From CAYRDC01 sp964422925 (lineage in GTDB: Bacteria; Bacteroidota; Bacteroidia; Chitinophagales; S012-47), in assembly GCA_964422925.1 (NCBI GenBank), contig CAYRDC010000017.1:1-55172 (forward strand): a stretch of DNA of 55,172 nt. The letters are read 5' to 3'. How positions within the stretch are numbered: the first letter of the stretch is position 1; each line of letters opens with the position of its first letter. The notes beneath the pieces were generated by a model. The model worked only from the letters and a program-made list of their open reading frames with translations. It made no database searches and was not told the DNA's origin. Positions 8,734 through 16,974 of the stretch are shown here, piece by piece. Made by a program: the position numbers and the translations under genes.

Positions 8734-8806
8734 TGGTGCGGGGCAGAATCGAACTGCCGACACCAGGATTTTCAGTCCTGTGCTCTACCAACTGAGCTAC
8801 CGCACC
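8734..8806 (-). tRNA. tRNA-Phe (anticodon GAA)
   Basis: Read on the minus strand, the 73-base sequence folds as a cloverleaf. The acceptor arms are GGTGCGG (8806-8800) and CCGCACC with discriminator A. The D arm contains GCTCAGTTGGTAGAGC, the anticodon stem is CAGGA/TCCTG around the loop CTGAAAA (anticodon GAA), and the T arm is GGCAG-TTCGATT-CTGCC. CCA is not encoded; the gene is followed by CTTTTTTT, which may serve in termination. No other tRNA genes are adjacent. Confidence 0.96.
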
Positions 8807-8871
8807 AACTTTCCCGGAATGAAATCCGGACTGCAAATTTAATGGTTTTGACAGCTTTGCAAAAAAGTATT

Positions 8872-11142
8872 TCAATTTGGCCGGTGCAGCGGATAATTAT
8901 TTACCCAGGCGCTGCTGTCGGTGGCATAAGTGTACACCCTGGTTTCCTGCGGATGGAGCAGTAATTCATCGATCACAATCCGTTTCCCGTAGGATATTAC
9001 TTTCCATCTTTCCCCGGCTTCTTCCGGGGTGAACCGCATCCGGATTCTTACCCATTGCCCGTAGATTTCCAGGGTTTGCTTGGGATCGATATAGTTTTCT
9101 TCCGTCAGGGTTCCATCCGCCCGGTAATGCGAAACCTTCACCCAGGGGAAAGCCGCCCGGAGCGGGTGGGAAAACATCCAGAATGACAGTTCATATTCCT
9201 GCCCGATATCGTAAAACGTGGAATCCAGCAGGGTGACGGTTCCCTCTTTTTCATACAAGGCCCCGTTGCCGGCCATTGAAAATTCTGAATACCCGCTGTG
9301 ATTAAATGACTTGTAATACACCGAGCCGGCCGGAACAGGAAAGGCTTCCCCGGTAATTTTTACAGAATCGCGCAACAAATTATAGCGGTTCCATTCCCGG
9401 ATGGTGCTGTCCGGCAGGCTATCGGGGTAAAGGGCGTAAAGGGCAATGTTTCCCGCTCCTGCCAGGAACGTGGAGTGGTTGAGCAGGTCTTCTTCCGGTT
9501 GTTCCAGGGCTTTGCCGCAGGCCAGCACCAGGAATGGCCGGTTATCGGGCAGATCTTTCAGCAGGGTTTTCTCAATCATGGGGCCGGAGAGCAGTTGTGC
9601 CAGCCGGAAACTGGTGCTTACCGGTGACCGGGCCAGGTAGATGGTGGCCAGCGGAAGCCCCAGCTCAAAGGAAGCTTTCATGCTTTCCGTCACGGCTTCC
9701 TGTGAGTGGATGATGTAGAGTTTTTCGGACCCCAGGTTATAATATGGAAGCGGGAGAATTGCCTGGAAATCCGCTGCCCGGTAGCCGGCTTCCTGCAACA
9801 GGGGGCTGTAATCCTTCGCATAAAAGCGCGTGGTTTCCATGGGCAGGCGGCTGTGCGCGATCCTGAGGTTTAACCAGGATTCAGATGCCCATACACCGAG
9901 GATGCCCAGCAGGAAAATGGTAGCCGTGGTTTTCAGGCCGTTGTTCTTCAGCCGGGCATACATGCTCCAGACACCCACTGCGGCCCAAATGCCGGCCACG
10001 TAATAGAAAATCCAGGCCAGCCTTCCGATAGAGCGGAACTGGCGCACGAAAGGCACCTGATCCAGCAGGCCCGGAAACCAGGTGAACGGGAGTCCGAATG
10101 CCAGCAGCAGCACCAGGGCGGCCGCCCCGAGAAACAGATTCAGCTCCCGGGGCAGGAGCGGTTGTCCTTCCGGTTGCCGCTTGCCCGGCCACCGGTTAGC
10201 GAACCAGTAAAGCGCTCCGAAAACCAAAGCCAGCAGCGGCACAAGGCCCGCGTAAGCGTAGTTTTCAATGTTTGGCGATGCGGGCCCGAGCACAGCGGTC
10301 AACTGGCTGCCGGGCCGTGATACAATGCCGCTAAAAAAAGTTCGGTAAACGAAAAAGCCATAGGGAACTTGCGCCCGGCCGGTGAAAGGGTCAGTCAGGT
10401 GAGTGAAAAGCTGAAAGGCCAGCAGGGAGAAAAATGCGGTTGCCAGCAGCCCAAGCGGCCGGAACCGGTTTTCCTTTTCCGGGTTCAAAAACAAAAGCAG
10501 CAGGGCCCAGGCGGTGAGAAAAGCAGCGCCCATCACCAGGAAATAGGCATGCAGGAACCCTGCTCCCAACAGGACCAGGCCCAGCCATACACAAGCCGGC
10601 AGTTTGCGTTTTGCCTTGCGCCACCGGATCATCAGCCACCAGAAAAGGGGAATGATCCATGCATGCACCAGGCTGTAATGCCCGGCCAGCCGGGCCATCT
10701 GTGGGGTGAGGAAAGCAATGCAAAGGGCCATAGCCACGGCCGGCCAACCTGGTACCCGGTAATATCGCAGGATTAGAAACAAAAGCCACGCGGCCGGGAT
10801 AAAGGAAAAAAGGATCAGAAGATTGACTATCCCCAGCGTGTAGCCCGACAAATCCCCGGTCACCGGGGCTGTGGATTTCAGCAGCCAGGCCAGCAGGGGT
10901 TGCCCGTCCGTGTAGTTGATGTGCTCGCCATAGGGATAGTTCATCCCCGTGAACCGCGTGCCGTGATCATGTTTCAGGTACCAGGCCAGGGTATAGTAGT
11001 TTTTTACCCCGTCTCCGTTTTTTATCAACAGGTACTGGTTGGCATGAAACACCACCCGCCCGAAAAACAGGAAAATGATGAGTGTTCCCACCATTAACAG
11101 GACCGGGGCAGGTTTTACCAGCTTTTGCATTTTCCGGATCAT
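8872..11142 (-). CDS. Large multi-span membrane protein with periplasmic C-terminal domain (GT-C-like)
   Basis: The ATG at 11140-11142 gives 756 residues; an upstream TTG would add eight. After the first membrane span there is a periplasmic loop with DGVKNYYTLAWYLKHDHG and NYPYGEHINYTDGQPLLAW, in the place where GT-C glycosyltransferases carry catalytic acidic residues. About ten more hydrophobic spans follow to near residue 430, then a soluble C-terminal part of about 320 residues that reads as beta-rich and ends with a jelly-roll-like stretch (ELSFWMFSHPLRAAFPWVKV). This layout suggests a polyprenyl-phosphate-sugar-dependent glycosyltransferase or YfhO/DUF6311-type protein, but I recognise no specific family. 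It is 32 bp downstream of the lytic transglycosylase gene, at the end of the envelope cluster. Confidence 0.65.
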   Translation of the reverse strand: MIRKMQKLVKPAPVLLMVGTLIIFLFFGRVVFHANQYLLIKNGDGVKNYYTLAWYLKHDHGTRFTGMNYPYGEHINYTDGQPLLAWLLKSTAPVTGDLSGYTLGIVNLLILFSFIPAAWLLFLILRYYRVPGWPAVAMALCIAFLTPQMARLAGHYSLVHAWIIPLFWWLMIRWRKAKRKLPACVWLGLVLLGAGFLHAYFLVMGAAFLTAWALLLLFLNPEKENRFRPLGLLATAFFSLLAFQLFTHLTDPFTGRAQVPYGFFVYRTFFSGIVSRPGSQLTAVLGPASPNIENYAYAGLVPLLALVFGALYWFANRWPGKRQPEGQPLLPRELNLFLGAAALVLLLAFGLPFTWFPGLLDQVPFVRQFRSIGRLAWIFYYVAGIWAAVGVWSMYARLKNNGLKTTATIFLLGILGVWASESWLNLRIAHSRLPMETTRFYAKDYSPLLQEAGYRAADFQAILPLPYYNLGSEKLYIIHSQEAVTESMKASFELGLPLATIYLARSPVSTSFRLAQLLSGPMIEKTLLKDLPDNRPFLVLACGKALEQPEEDLLNHSTFLAGAGNIALYALYPDSLPDSTIREWNRYNLLRDSVKITGEAFPVPAGSVYYKSFNHSGYSEFSMAGNGALYEKEGTVTLLDSTFYDIGQEYELSFWMFSHPLRAAFPWVKVSHYRADGTLTEENYIDPKQTLEIYGQWVRIRMRFTPEEAGERWKVISYGKRIVIDELLLHPQETRVYTYATDSSAWVNNYPLHRPN

Positions 11143-11174
11143 AGCAGTGCACCCGAAATTAGGCAAATCCGGTG

Positions 11175-12086
11175 TCAGGAAGGCAAATGCAATTCAAACT
11201 GTTCATCGGGCGGCACCGTGAGCTTATAACCGCGGAGCCAGGGGTTCAGATATTTCAGCATTTTAAACGTGGTGCCTTGCTCCAGGGCAAAATCCACCAG
11301 GTTGTCAATGGTGCTGTCCACCACAATTCTCCGGTAGGAAACCGGCTGGTAAAGGTCTTGTTCGTCAAAGCAAAAGTGATAGGCTCCCGGGTCGCTGAGG
11401 ATGAGTTTCAGGGCCAGGATCCGGAACACATAGCGGGAGGTTTCGTCATTCAGGTATAAATCATAATAGGAGCTGACCCGCTGCTTTTCCAGTTGTTGCT
11501 TCAGGGAGCCCATGCCCATGTTATAGGAAGCGGCCACGAGGGTCCAGTTGTGGAATTTACCGTAAGCCTCTTTCAGGTAGCGGCAGGCAGCTTGCGTGGC
11601 TTTTTCCGGATCGTAGCGCTGGTCCACTTCCTGGTTGATGATGAGGCCGTATTCTTTACCGGTGGATTTCAGGATTTGCCAGAATCCTGCTGCTCCGGCC
11701 GGGGAAGCCACGTTTTGAAATCCGCTTTCCGCGGCCACGAGGTAGAGAAAATCTTCAGGCACCTGGTTTTCTTTCAAAATAGCGCGTATGGGTTTTGACC
11801 AGCGATGGCCGTTTTTCAGGATCCGGAAAGTGGAAGAGTGCCAGTAGGCATTGATATGTAGTTCCCGGTCGAGCCGTTCGCGTACCTCCGGGTCATCCAG
11901 GGGAACCGGTTCCCCGGCAAAAGCCAGTGTGTCAGGCAGGGAAATCATGCAGTTTTGCCAGTTGTCCGGCACGGAGGAAACCAGACTTTCCGGCCCGGGC
12001 TTAATTTCCTGTATATCCGCGTTAACCAGTACAAACACGGTGGTGGTCAATACCAGGGCTGAAAGCGGGATCCATAATTTTTTCAT
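11175..12086 (-). CDS. Lytic transglycosylase, SLT domain
   Basis: The 303-residue protein has an N-terminal signal anchor (residues 1-23) and a goose-lysozyme-like SLT catalytic domain. The catalytic Glu120 lies in AAESGFQNVASPAGAAGFWQ, followed by KSTGKEYGL and AASYNMGMG, the usual second and third SLT motifs. It cleaves the glycan strand of peptidoglycan in the periplasm to give 1,6-anhydromuropeptides. The C-terminal 50 residues (STIDNLVDFALEQGTTFKMLK..NPWLRGYKLTVP) resemble one degenerate LysM module, as in MltD-type enzymes. Its start overlaps the end of the DUF2480 gene by 4 bp (ATGA), which implies translational coupling. No lipobox is seen. Confidence 0.88.
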   Translation of the reverse strand: MKKLWIPLSALVLTTTVFVLVNADIQEIKPGPESLVSSVPDNWQNCMISLPDTLAFAGEPVPLDDPEVRERLDRELHINAYWHSSTFRILKNGHRWSKPIRAILKENQVPEDFLYLVAAESGFQNVASPAGAAGFWQILKSTGKEYGLIINQEVDQRYDPEKATQAACRYLKEAYGKFHNWTLVAASYNMGMGSLKQQLEKQRVSSYYDLYLNDETSRYVFRILALKLILSDPGAYHFCFDEQDLYQPVSYRRIVVDSTIDNLVDFALEQGTTFKMLKYLNPWLRGYKLTVPPDEQFELHLPS

Positions 12087-12607
12087 GGGGCAGACTGATT
12101 TTTTTGTTTGTACACCGGAACCGTACTGCAGGGTTCGCCAAACATCAGGCTTTTTACCACAGGGCGCAGTTTAGCCGCCAGCCTGTAATACACTGCGGCC
12201 GGCACATCAGACCCGCAGCCCTTGATAATGACCCGCGCGCCCCGGTATTCATCCACCGGCCATTGAGCGATTTTCCGCTCAGCAAGCTGCAGCCTGACAT
12301 GCTCCGGTGAAGCCGCGAAAGCTTCCGCGGCAATGGGTTCCAGGTAGGCGGCTGCTAACATCCATGCCCAATGGGGTATAAGGGCATCGCCAGAACAAAA
12401 GGCCGCCACGGTTTTGCCGGAGTACTGCCACCAGTCATGTTCCTGTAACTGCTGGCGAAATTCCTTTTCCTTCAGCAGAATGCCCTGAAGGAGGAATGGT
12501 TTCAGGTCGAAAGGCACAATTTCCTGTTCAGGCAGAAAATCTGCCGGATCAATGGTAATCAGGCCGCTGGCGGCCACCCGGTTTATGAAAGGTTTGTCTG
12601 GCCCCAT
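12083..12607 (-). CDS. DUF2480 family protein
   Basis: The 174-residue soluble protein matches the Bacteroidota-restricted DUF2480 family as I recall it: FINRVAASGLITIDPADFLP at the start, then FLLQGILLKEKEFRQQL, a central HDWWQYSGKTVAAFCSGDALIPHW block, and KGCGSDVPAAVYYRLAAKLRPVVKSLMFGEPCSTVPV near the end. The invariant-looking Cys, Gly and Trp residues suggest a conserved fold with an unknown cytoplasmic role. It has no signal peptide. It overlaps the lytic transglycosylase start by 4 bp and follows the foldase gene by about 60 bp, so it probably belongs to the same transcript. Confidence 0.8.
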   Translation of the reverse strand: MGPDKPFINRVAASGLITIDPADFLPEQEIVPFDLKPFLLQGILLKEKEFRQQLQEHDWWQYSGKTVAAFCSGDALIPHWAWMLAAAYLEPIAAEAFAASPEHVRLQLAERKIAQWPVDEYRGARVIIKGCGSDVPAAVYYRLAAKLRPVVKSLMFGEPCSTVPVYKQKNQSAP

Positions 12608-12669
12608 AATTTTTTAAGGTGTTCCTTTTTGTACAGAACAACCGGGTAAGCCTGCGGGTTTGCTAAAAC

Positions 12670-14832
12670 TCAATAGAACTTATACCGGAGGTCTTCCACA
12701 TCAGCCGACTTGGTGATGGCGTTCAGTATGTTCGGCCCGAACAAACCGCTGTTTTGTTGGGTAAGCTGGTTTTGGATAAAAGGCACGTTTTCGGGGGCTT
12801 CGGCACGGTTCACTGATATGGTTTCAATCAGATAAACCCCGCCAATCCCTTTCACCGGACCGGTGATTTCATTCAGGGGCGCGTTAAAAGCAATGGCCGC
12901 CACTTCCGGTTCGTAGCCCAGTTCTTCAATGTATTGCCCGGTCAGAGCCACCCGGTTGGCAACTTTTACTTCCAGGCCAAGCTTGTCCGCTACCATTTCC
13001 AGCGAAGTGGCACCCTGCATGGCATCTTTCATCTGCGCCATCAGGGCTTCCTGCATCAGGTCCTGCTGTACAATTTCTTCAATCTTGTCGCGGACTTCAT
13101 CCACTTCCGGCAAACCTTTATCCCGGACTTTGGTAATCAGGGCCACGATGTATTTATCGGATTTCAGCTCGTTTTCCGTAAACAGTTTCATGGTGCCTTC
13201 CCCGTTGTTGAAAGCCCAGCGCACGACCGGTCGCGCGTTGCCGGTGATTCCCGGCACGTTAAAATCGTTTTGGCGAAGGTTATCCCCGTATCTTTTGGTA
13301 AGCCCTTCTTCCTGGATTCCTTGTTCGAAAAGCTCCGGGGTATTGTGCTGGGTGTAGAAAGTGGAGGCTATAGAATACACGCTGTCACGGGTTTCCGGCC
13401 CCGGGGTGATTTTTACGGAAAGGATGCCCACTTTAACGGCCGGATGTTTTTCCGCGCTTTCCGTGATCTTTACCAGGTGCACACCCGCCTGGGTTTCCAC
13501 CCTGAAGGTTTCGCCAGGTTTATGGTGGATAAAGCAGGCGTCTTTAAAACTTTTCAGCAGGTTATCCGAAGGTTTCAGCCACCCGAGGTCGCCCCCGTTG
13601 TTCCGGTTATTGCGATCGTCTGAAATTTTCCGGGCCAAAGTATCGAATGGAGTTCCCTGTGCCAAAAGGGTTTGCACTGAATCCATTACTGAGCGGGCCG
13701 AATCCTTGTCACCGCTTTTTGGCCATGCCACCAGGATGTGTTGCACCTTTACCGAATCAGGAATTACCTGGCGGTCGTAAACCCGGGCTGTTTTATAATA
13801 CCCGTCTTCCAGCCACGGGCCCACCATCGACCCGGTGTCCACCTGGAAGAAAGTATCGGCCATGATAGTTTTCAGCTCATCTTTAAATTGATAATACCCC
13901 GTGTAAGGATCTGTCGAATACCGGGCCAGGAAAAGGCTGTCCTCCCGGGCATTCAGCCACTGGCCGGTTTTTTCTTCCAGCCAGGCAGCCGTGCTGGCCG
14001 TATCCTGCCGGGTCGGCAAAATATCCCATACCACAAATTCTATGTTCCGGATCGCTTCATCTTCAAACATGGCCCGGTGCTCTTCCAGGTAAGCTTTCAA
14101 CTGCTCATCCGTGGGTACGAATTGGTCTTTGTCCAACCCTTCAAAACGCAAAGCCATATATTTGAAATCAACCAGGGAATTTTTCCGGATGAAGTCATCC
14201 TTTGCCTGCCATTCAGGAGTGTACACGGATTTTTGCAGGAGGTTGATGTATTTCTGCCGCAACAGGTTGCGCTTAATATCTTTTTCCAGGTAGAGGTAAA
14301 ACTGTTTAAGCGGATAAGCTTTGTCTCCGGGGCCTATAGCTGCCAGGTTTTGAATAAAATTGCTCATTGCAGCGGGATTAAACGGGGCGTTGGGATCACC
14401 GCTAAGGTATTGGCGGTAAAAAGTGAGAATTTCATTGGCCGGTTGTGGGCCGGTGATATATTGCTGCAGTTCCAGGGGGGTGACCTGCAACCCAAGGGCT
14501 TCGTATTCCTCTTCCATCACAATATCTTCAACCAGGTCGGTCCAAGTCTGCTGGCGGATATTGTACATATCGGCATCGGTCAGCTGGTAATCGCTCAGCC
14601 AAATGCCGCTGTAAAACTTGGTTTTTTCTTCTTCCTGGTCATATAACCGGTTGAATTCTGTATAATCAATAACCCGGCCATTGATCTTTCCTATTACATT
14701 GACATCTTTATTCCGGTTGAAAATCCCGGTTCTTGAATTCAGAGAATCCATCAACAGGAAGCTGACAATGGCTATTCCGATCATAGCCACGATGAGGCCT
14801 CCGCGCTTCCTTAATTTCATAATTACCGCCAT
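12670..14832 (-). CDS. Membrane-anchored peptidyl-prolyl isomerase/foldase (PpiD/SurA-like)
   Basis: The 720-residue protein has one N-terminal membrane span (about residues 11-30, GLIVAMIGIAIVSFLLMD), a SurA-N-like chaperone domain, and a parvulin rotamase domain near residues 345-445 (VQHILVAW, GGDLGWLKPSD, GETFRVETQAGVHLVKI). A second, degenerate parvulin-like segment may lie beyond it. Known for this layout: PpiD-type proteins sit in the inner membrane, face the periplasm and assist outer-membrane protein folding. Both an ATG at 14832 and one at 14820 are possible starts; the second (MKLRKRGG) gives the more usual leader. Its place beside lptC and an outer-membrane protein gene fits envelope assembly. 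Confidence 0.88.
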   Translation of the reverse strand: MAVIMKLRKRGGLIVAMIGIAIVSFLLMDSLNSRTGIFNRNKDVNVIGKINGRVIDYTEFNRLYDQEEEKTKFYSGIWLSDYQLTDADMYNIRQQTWTDLVEDIVMEEEYEALGLQVTPLELQQYITGPQPANEILTFYRQYLSGDPNAPFNPAAMSNFIQNLAAIGPGDKAYPLKQFYLYLEKDIKRNLLRQKYINLLQKSVYTPEWQAKDDFIRKNSLVDFKYMALRFEGLDKDQFVPTDEQLKAYLEEHRAMFEDEAIRNIEFVVWDILPTRQDTASTAAWLEEKTGQWLNAREDSLFLARYSTDPYTGYYQFKDELKTIMADTFFQVDTGSMVGPWLEDGYYKTARVYDRQVIPDSVKVQHILVAWPKSGDKDSARSVMDSVQTLLAQGTPFDTLARKISDDRNNRNNGGDLGWLKPSDNLLKSFKDACFIHHKPGETFRVETQAGVHLVKITESAEKHPAVKVGILSVKITPGPETRDSVYSIASTFYTQHNTPELFEQGIQEEGLTKRYGDNLRQNDFNVPGITGNARPVVRWAFNNGEGTMKLFTENELKSDKYIVALITKVRDKGLPEVDEVRDKIEEIVQQDLMQEALMAQMKDAMQGATSLEMVADKLGLEVKVANRVALTGQYIEELGYEPEVAAIAFNAPLNEITGPVKGIGGVYLIETISVNRAEAPENVPFIQNQLTQQNSGLFGPNILNAITKSADVEDLRYKFY

Positions 14833-14927
14833 AGTATGCTCCGTTTAAAAAAGGATTTGCAAAATAAGCGGATTCCCGGCAGATAACAAAATTTACCGGA
14901 TTGATTTATAAGGCGTAACACAACCAC

Positions 14928-16172
14928 TCAGAAGATTTCCATTTTTACCGTTTCAATCCGGGTTTTGCTTACTTTCAGAATGGTAAACCGGTACGGCCCG
15001 ATTTCTATGGTTTCGTTGGGTTTAGGGATGTTTTCGCAGGTATCTACTATCAATCCCGCCAGGGTTTCATATTCTCCTTCCGGAAGGTTCAATCCATAGG
15101 TTTCATTCAGGTAATCGATTTCCAGCCGGGCCGACAGCAGGTAGGTCCGGTCATTAAGCTTCTGTTCGAGCCGGGTGCTTTTGTCGTGCTCGTCTTCAAT
15201 TTCTCCGAATATTTCCTCTATAACGTCTTCCAGGGTAATGACACCGGCTGTTCCGCCAAATTCATCCACCACCCAGGCGATGGATTTCCGGTTTTTGATA
15301 AAAAGGTTCAGCAGGTCGCTGGCAGGCATGGTTTCCGGCACCAGCGGAATACTGAACAAAATGGATTTTATCCTCCTGGGCTTCTTGAGTAACGCATGGT
15401 GATGGACATAGCCCAGTATATTGTCGATGGAATCGTCATACACGAGGATGCGCGATACTTTTTCGACAATAAACTTTTCCTTCAGCTCCCCGATGCTTGC
15501 CCGTACATCAATAGCAATGATTTCAGTGCGCGGAATCATGCATTCCCGTACTTTCACCTGTGGCAGGTACAGGGCGTTTTCAAAAATATCCGCGTTGATT
15601 TCCGGCCCATCACTGCTGTTGCCGCCTGATTCGCGCACAAAATGTTCCAGGTCGGTTTTGGTAAACACCGGGGCGGCTTCTTCAATACGGGTCTGCAGAA
15701 ATACTTCCAGGAATTGTTTGGATATCCAGGTGATACTTTTGACCAGCGGGTAGATGAGCACATAGAAAAACCACATGGGTAAGGCAAAGAGCCGGAGCAT
15801 GGTGTTGGGATTGATCCGGAAAAGCACTTTTGGCAAAAACTCTCCGGCCAGCAAAACGATCAGCGTGGTGATAATCGTTTGGATCAGCATGATGGTAAAG
15901 GCGGAAACATTTCCGTGAAACCAGCCGGATATGGCCGGTTCCAGGTTAGCCGCCATGAGCATACCAAATATTACCAGGGCAATATTGTTTCCTACCAGCA
16001 GGGTCCCTATGAAATGAGAAGGGTTTTGAGAAAGGTTTGCTATGACTTTGCCGGCCAGGTTTTTGGATTTTTCAACTTCGACCCGTAACCGGTTGGCCGA
16101 AACGAAAGCAATCTCCATACCGGAAAAAAAGGCCGACAGGCCCAGGCAAAGGATAATGAGAAAAGTTTCCAT
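14928..16172 (-). CDS. CNNM/CorC-HlyC family transporter-like protein with CBS pair (hemolysin family)
   Basis: The 414-residue protein begins with a CNNM/DUF21 membrane domain (residues 1-190, starting METFLIILCLGLSAFFSGME), then two CBS motifs (MIPRTEIIAIDVRASIGELK and KSIAWVVDEFGGTAGVITLE-DVIEEIFGEIEDEHD), then a C-terminal CorC/HlyC transporter-associated domain (about 340-414, with GLNLPEGEYETLAG). Known for the family: CNNM/CorC proteins act in Mg2+ or Na+ export and are gated by nucleotide binding to the CBS pair. The gliding protein GldE belongs to the same superfamily, but nothing here marks this copy as GldE. It starts 2 bp after the preceding small gene, so they are co-transcribed. 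Confidence 0.9.
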   Translation of the reverse strand: METFLIILCLGLSAFFSGMEIAFVSANRLRVEVEKSKNLAGKVIANLSQNPSHFIGTLLVGNNIALVIFGMLMAANLEPAISGWFHGNVSAFTIMLIQTIITTLIVLLAGEFLPKVLFRINPNTMLRLFALPMWFFYVLIYPLVKSITWISKQFLEVFLQTRIEEAAPVFTKTDLEHFVRESGGNSSDGPEINADIFENALYLPQVKVRECMIPRTEIIAIDVRASIGELKEKFIVEKVSRILVYDDSIDNILGYVHHHALLKKPRRIKSILFSIPLVPETMPASDLLNLFIKNRKSIAWVVDEFGGTAGVITLEDVIEEIFGEIEDEHDKSTRLEQKLNDRTYLLSARLEIDYLNETYGLNLPEGEYETLAGLIVDTCENIPKPNETIEIGPYRFTILKVSKTRIETVKMEIF

Positions 16173-16174
16173 AA

Positions 16175-16390
16175 TCAGGAATCAGTCGCGTTGGTATCGT
16201 TCTGCTTTTCCCTCCGTGACAGCATTTTCCGACTGTACCTTTTCAGAAAAAACATAAACAGGGCCAGGGCGGTAATCAGAAAAAGGAACCAGGCATTGTT
16301 GCGTGATTCTGACGAACCGGTCCATTTGTAAATACCCAGGCCGGCCGAAAGAATAGCAATAGCCAGCCAGGCTATTTCAAAGATTTTCAT
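16175..16390 (-). CDS. Small membrane protein in the lptC operon
   Basis: The ATG at 16388-16390 gives 71 residues (MKIFEIAWLAIAILSAGLGI...); an ATG 18 bp upstream is also open. The product has two hydrophobic spans (about 4-22 and 32-50) followed by a basic and acidic tail (KRYSRKMLSRREKQND). The first codons overlap the end of lptC by 14 bp, and the gene ends 2 bp before the CNNM gene. Small two-span proteins at this position are a feature of this Bacteroidota cluster as I recall it; the function is unknown. Confidence 0.75.
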   Translation of the reverse strand: MKIFEIAWLAIAILSAGLGIYKWTGSSESRNNAWFLFLITALALFMFFLKRYSRKMLSRREKQNDTNATDS

Positions 16391-16925
16391 CAGTTGGTTC
16401 TTCCACATGTACCGTGCCGGTTATATTCAAAATCTTATAATGGCTTAAGTCTTCGTCCGCTTCCAGCCCTGTTCCGCTTATCCGTTCATTGGGTGTAACA
16501 ATTTTAACAAATTTATCAGTGTGGATAGTATGCTCTTTTTGGTTCCAGGTAAGTTCATCAGTCACCAGGCTGTGTTCCGGCCCGGTTATTTTCACGCTGT
16601 CGCGGAATGTCAGCAGGTTTTTTTGTTCATACTGGCGGGCATACCCGGCCTGCAGCACGGTGGGGCTTTGGGCCGAATCGTTGTAAAAGCGGATAATGAC
16701 TCCGGCCGGAAATTCGGTCCAGGGCTCTTTTTCGTTATGGCGTATTATTTCCCGGGCTTCCAGGGTCATCAGCAGTTTTTGCCCGTCAGTATATTTCATG
16801 TGGATGTTCCGGCCGATTTCAGTGGCAGGTTCATACATGGCAGCTGTGGCCCGCACCTCCTGAATGCTGTTCCGGCAAGAGAAAAAACCGAGTAAACCCA
16901 ATATGATCAGTACAGGCCGTGCCAT
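16377..16925 (-). CDS. lptC: LPS export ABC transporter periplasmic protein LptC
   Basis: The 182-residue protein has a short hydrophobic leader ending in GFFSC (a lipobox-like cysteine at residue 17) and then a beta-jellyroll LptC/OstA-like domain. Key stretches are VRATAAMYEPATEIGRNIHM, VIIRFYNDSAQSPTVLQAGY, LTFRDSVKITGPEHSLVTDE and NERISGTGLEADEDLSHYKI. Known for the family: LptC passes lipopolysaccharide from the LptBFG complex to LptA across the periplasm. The unusual point is the lipoprotein-type leader instead of the membrane anchor of the enterobacterial form, common in Bacteroidota. The operon position, between a TPR protein and CNNM, supports the call. Confidence 0.88.
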   Translation of the reverse strand: MARPVLIILGLLGFFSCRNSIQEVRATAAMYEPATEIGRNIHMKYTDGQKLLMTLEAREIIRHNEKEPWTEFPAGVIIRFYNDSAQSPTVLQAGYARQYEQKNLLTFRDSVKITGPEHSLVTDELTWNQKEHTIHTDKFVKIVTPNERISGTGLEADEDLSHYKILNITGTVHVEEPTDENL

Positions 16926-16974
16926 GAATCCAGATCTGAAAATAAAAAATTCCCGGGTTGCTTTATTAAATGGG

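Noticed and set aside
8734..8806. Possible integration site at tRNA-Phe
   Set aside because: No integrase, no duplicated tRNA 3' end and no foreign-looking genes nearby.
8585..8875. Minus-strand frame containing AVAQLVEHRTENPGVGSSILP
   Set aside because: This peptide is the familiar false translation of a tRNA gene; the frame covers tRNA-Phe at 8734-8806.
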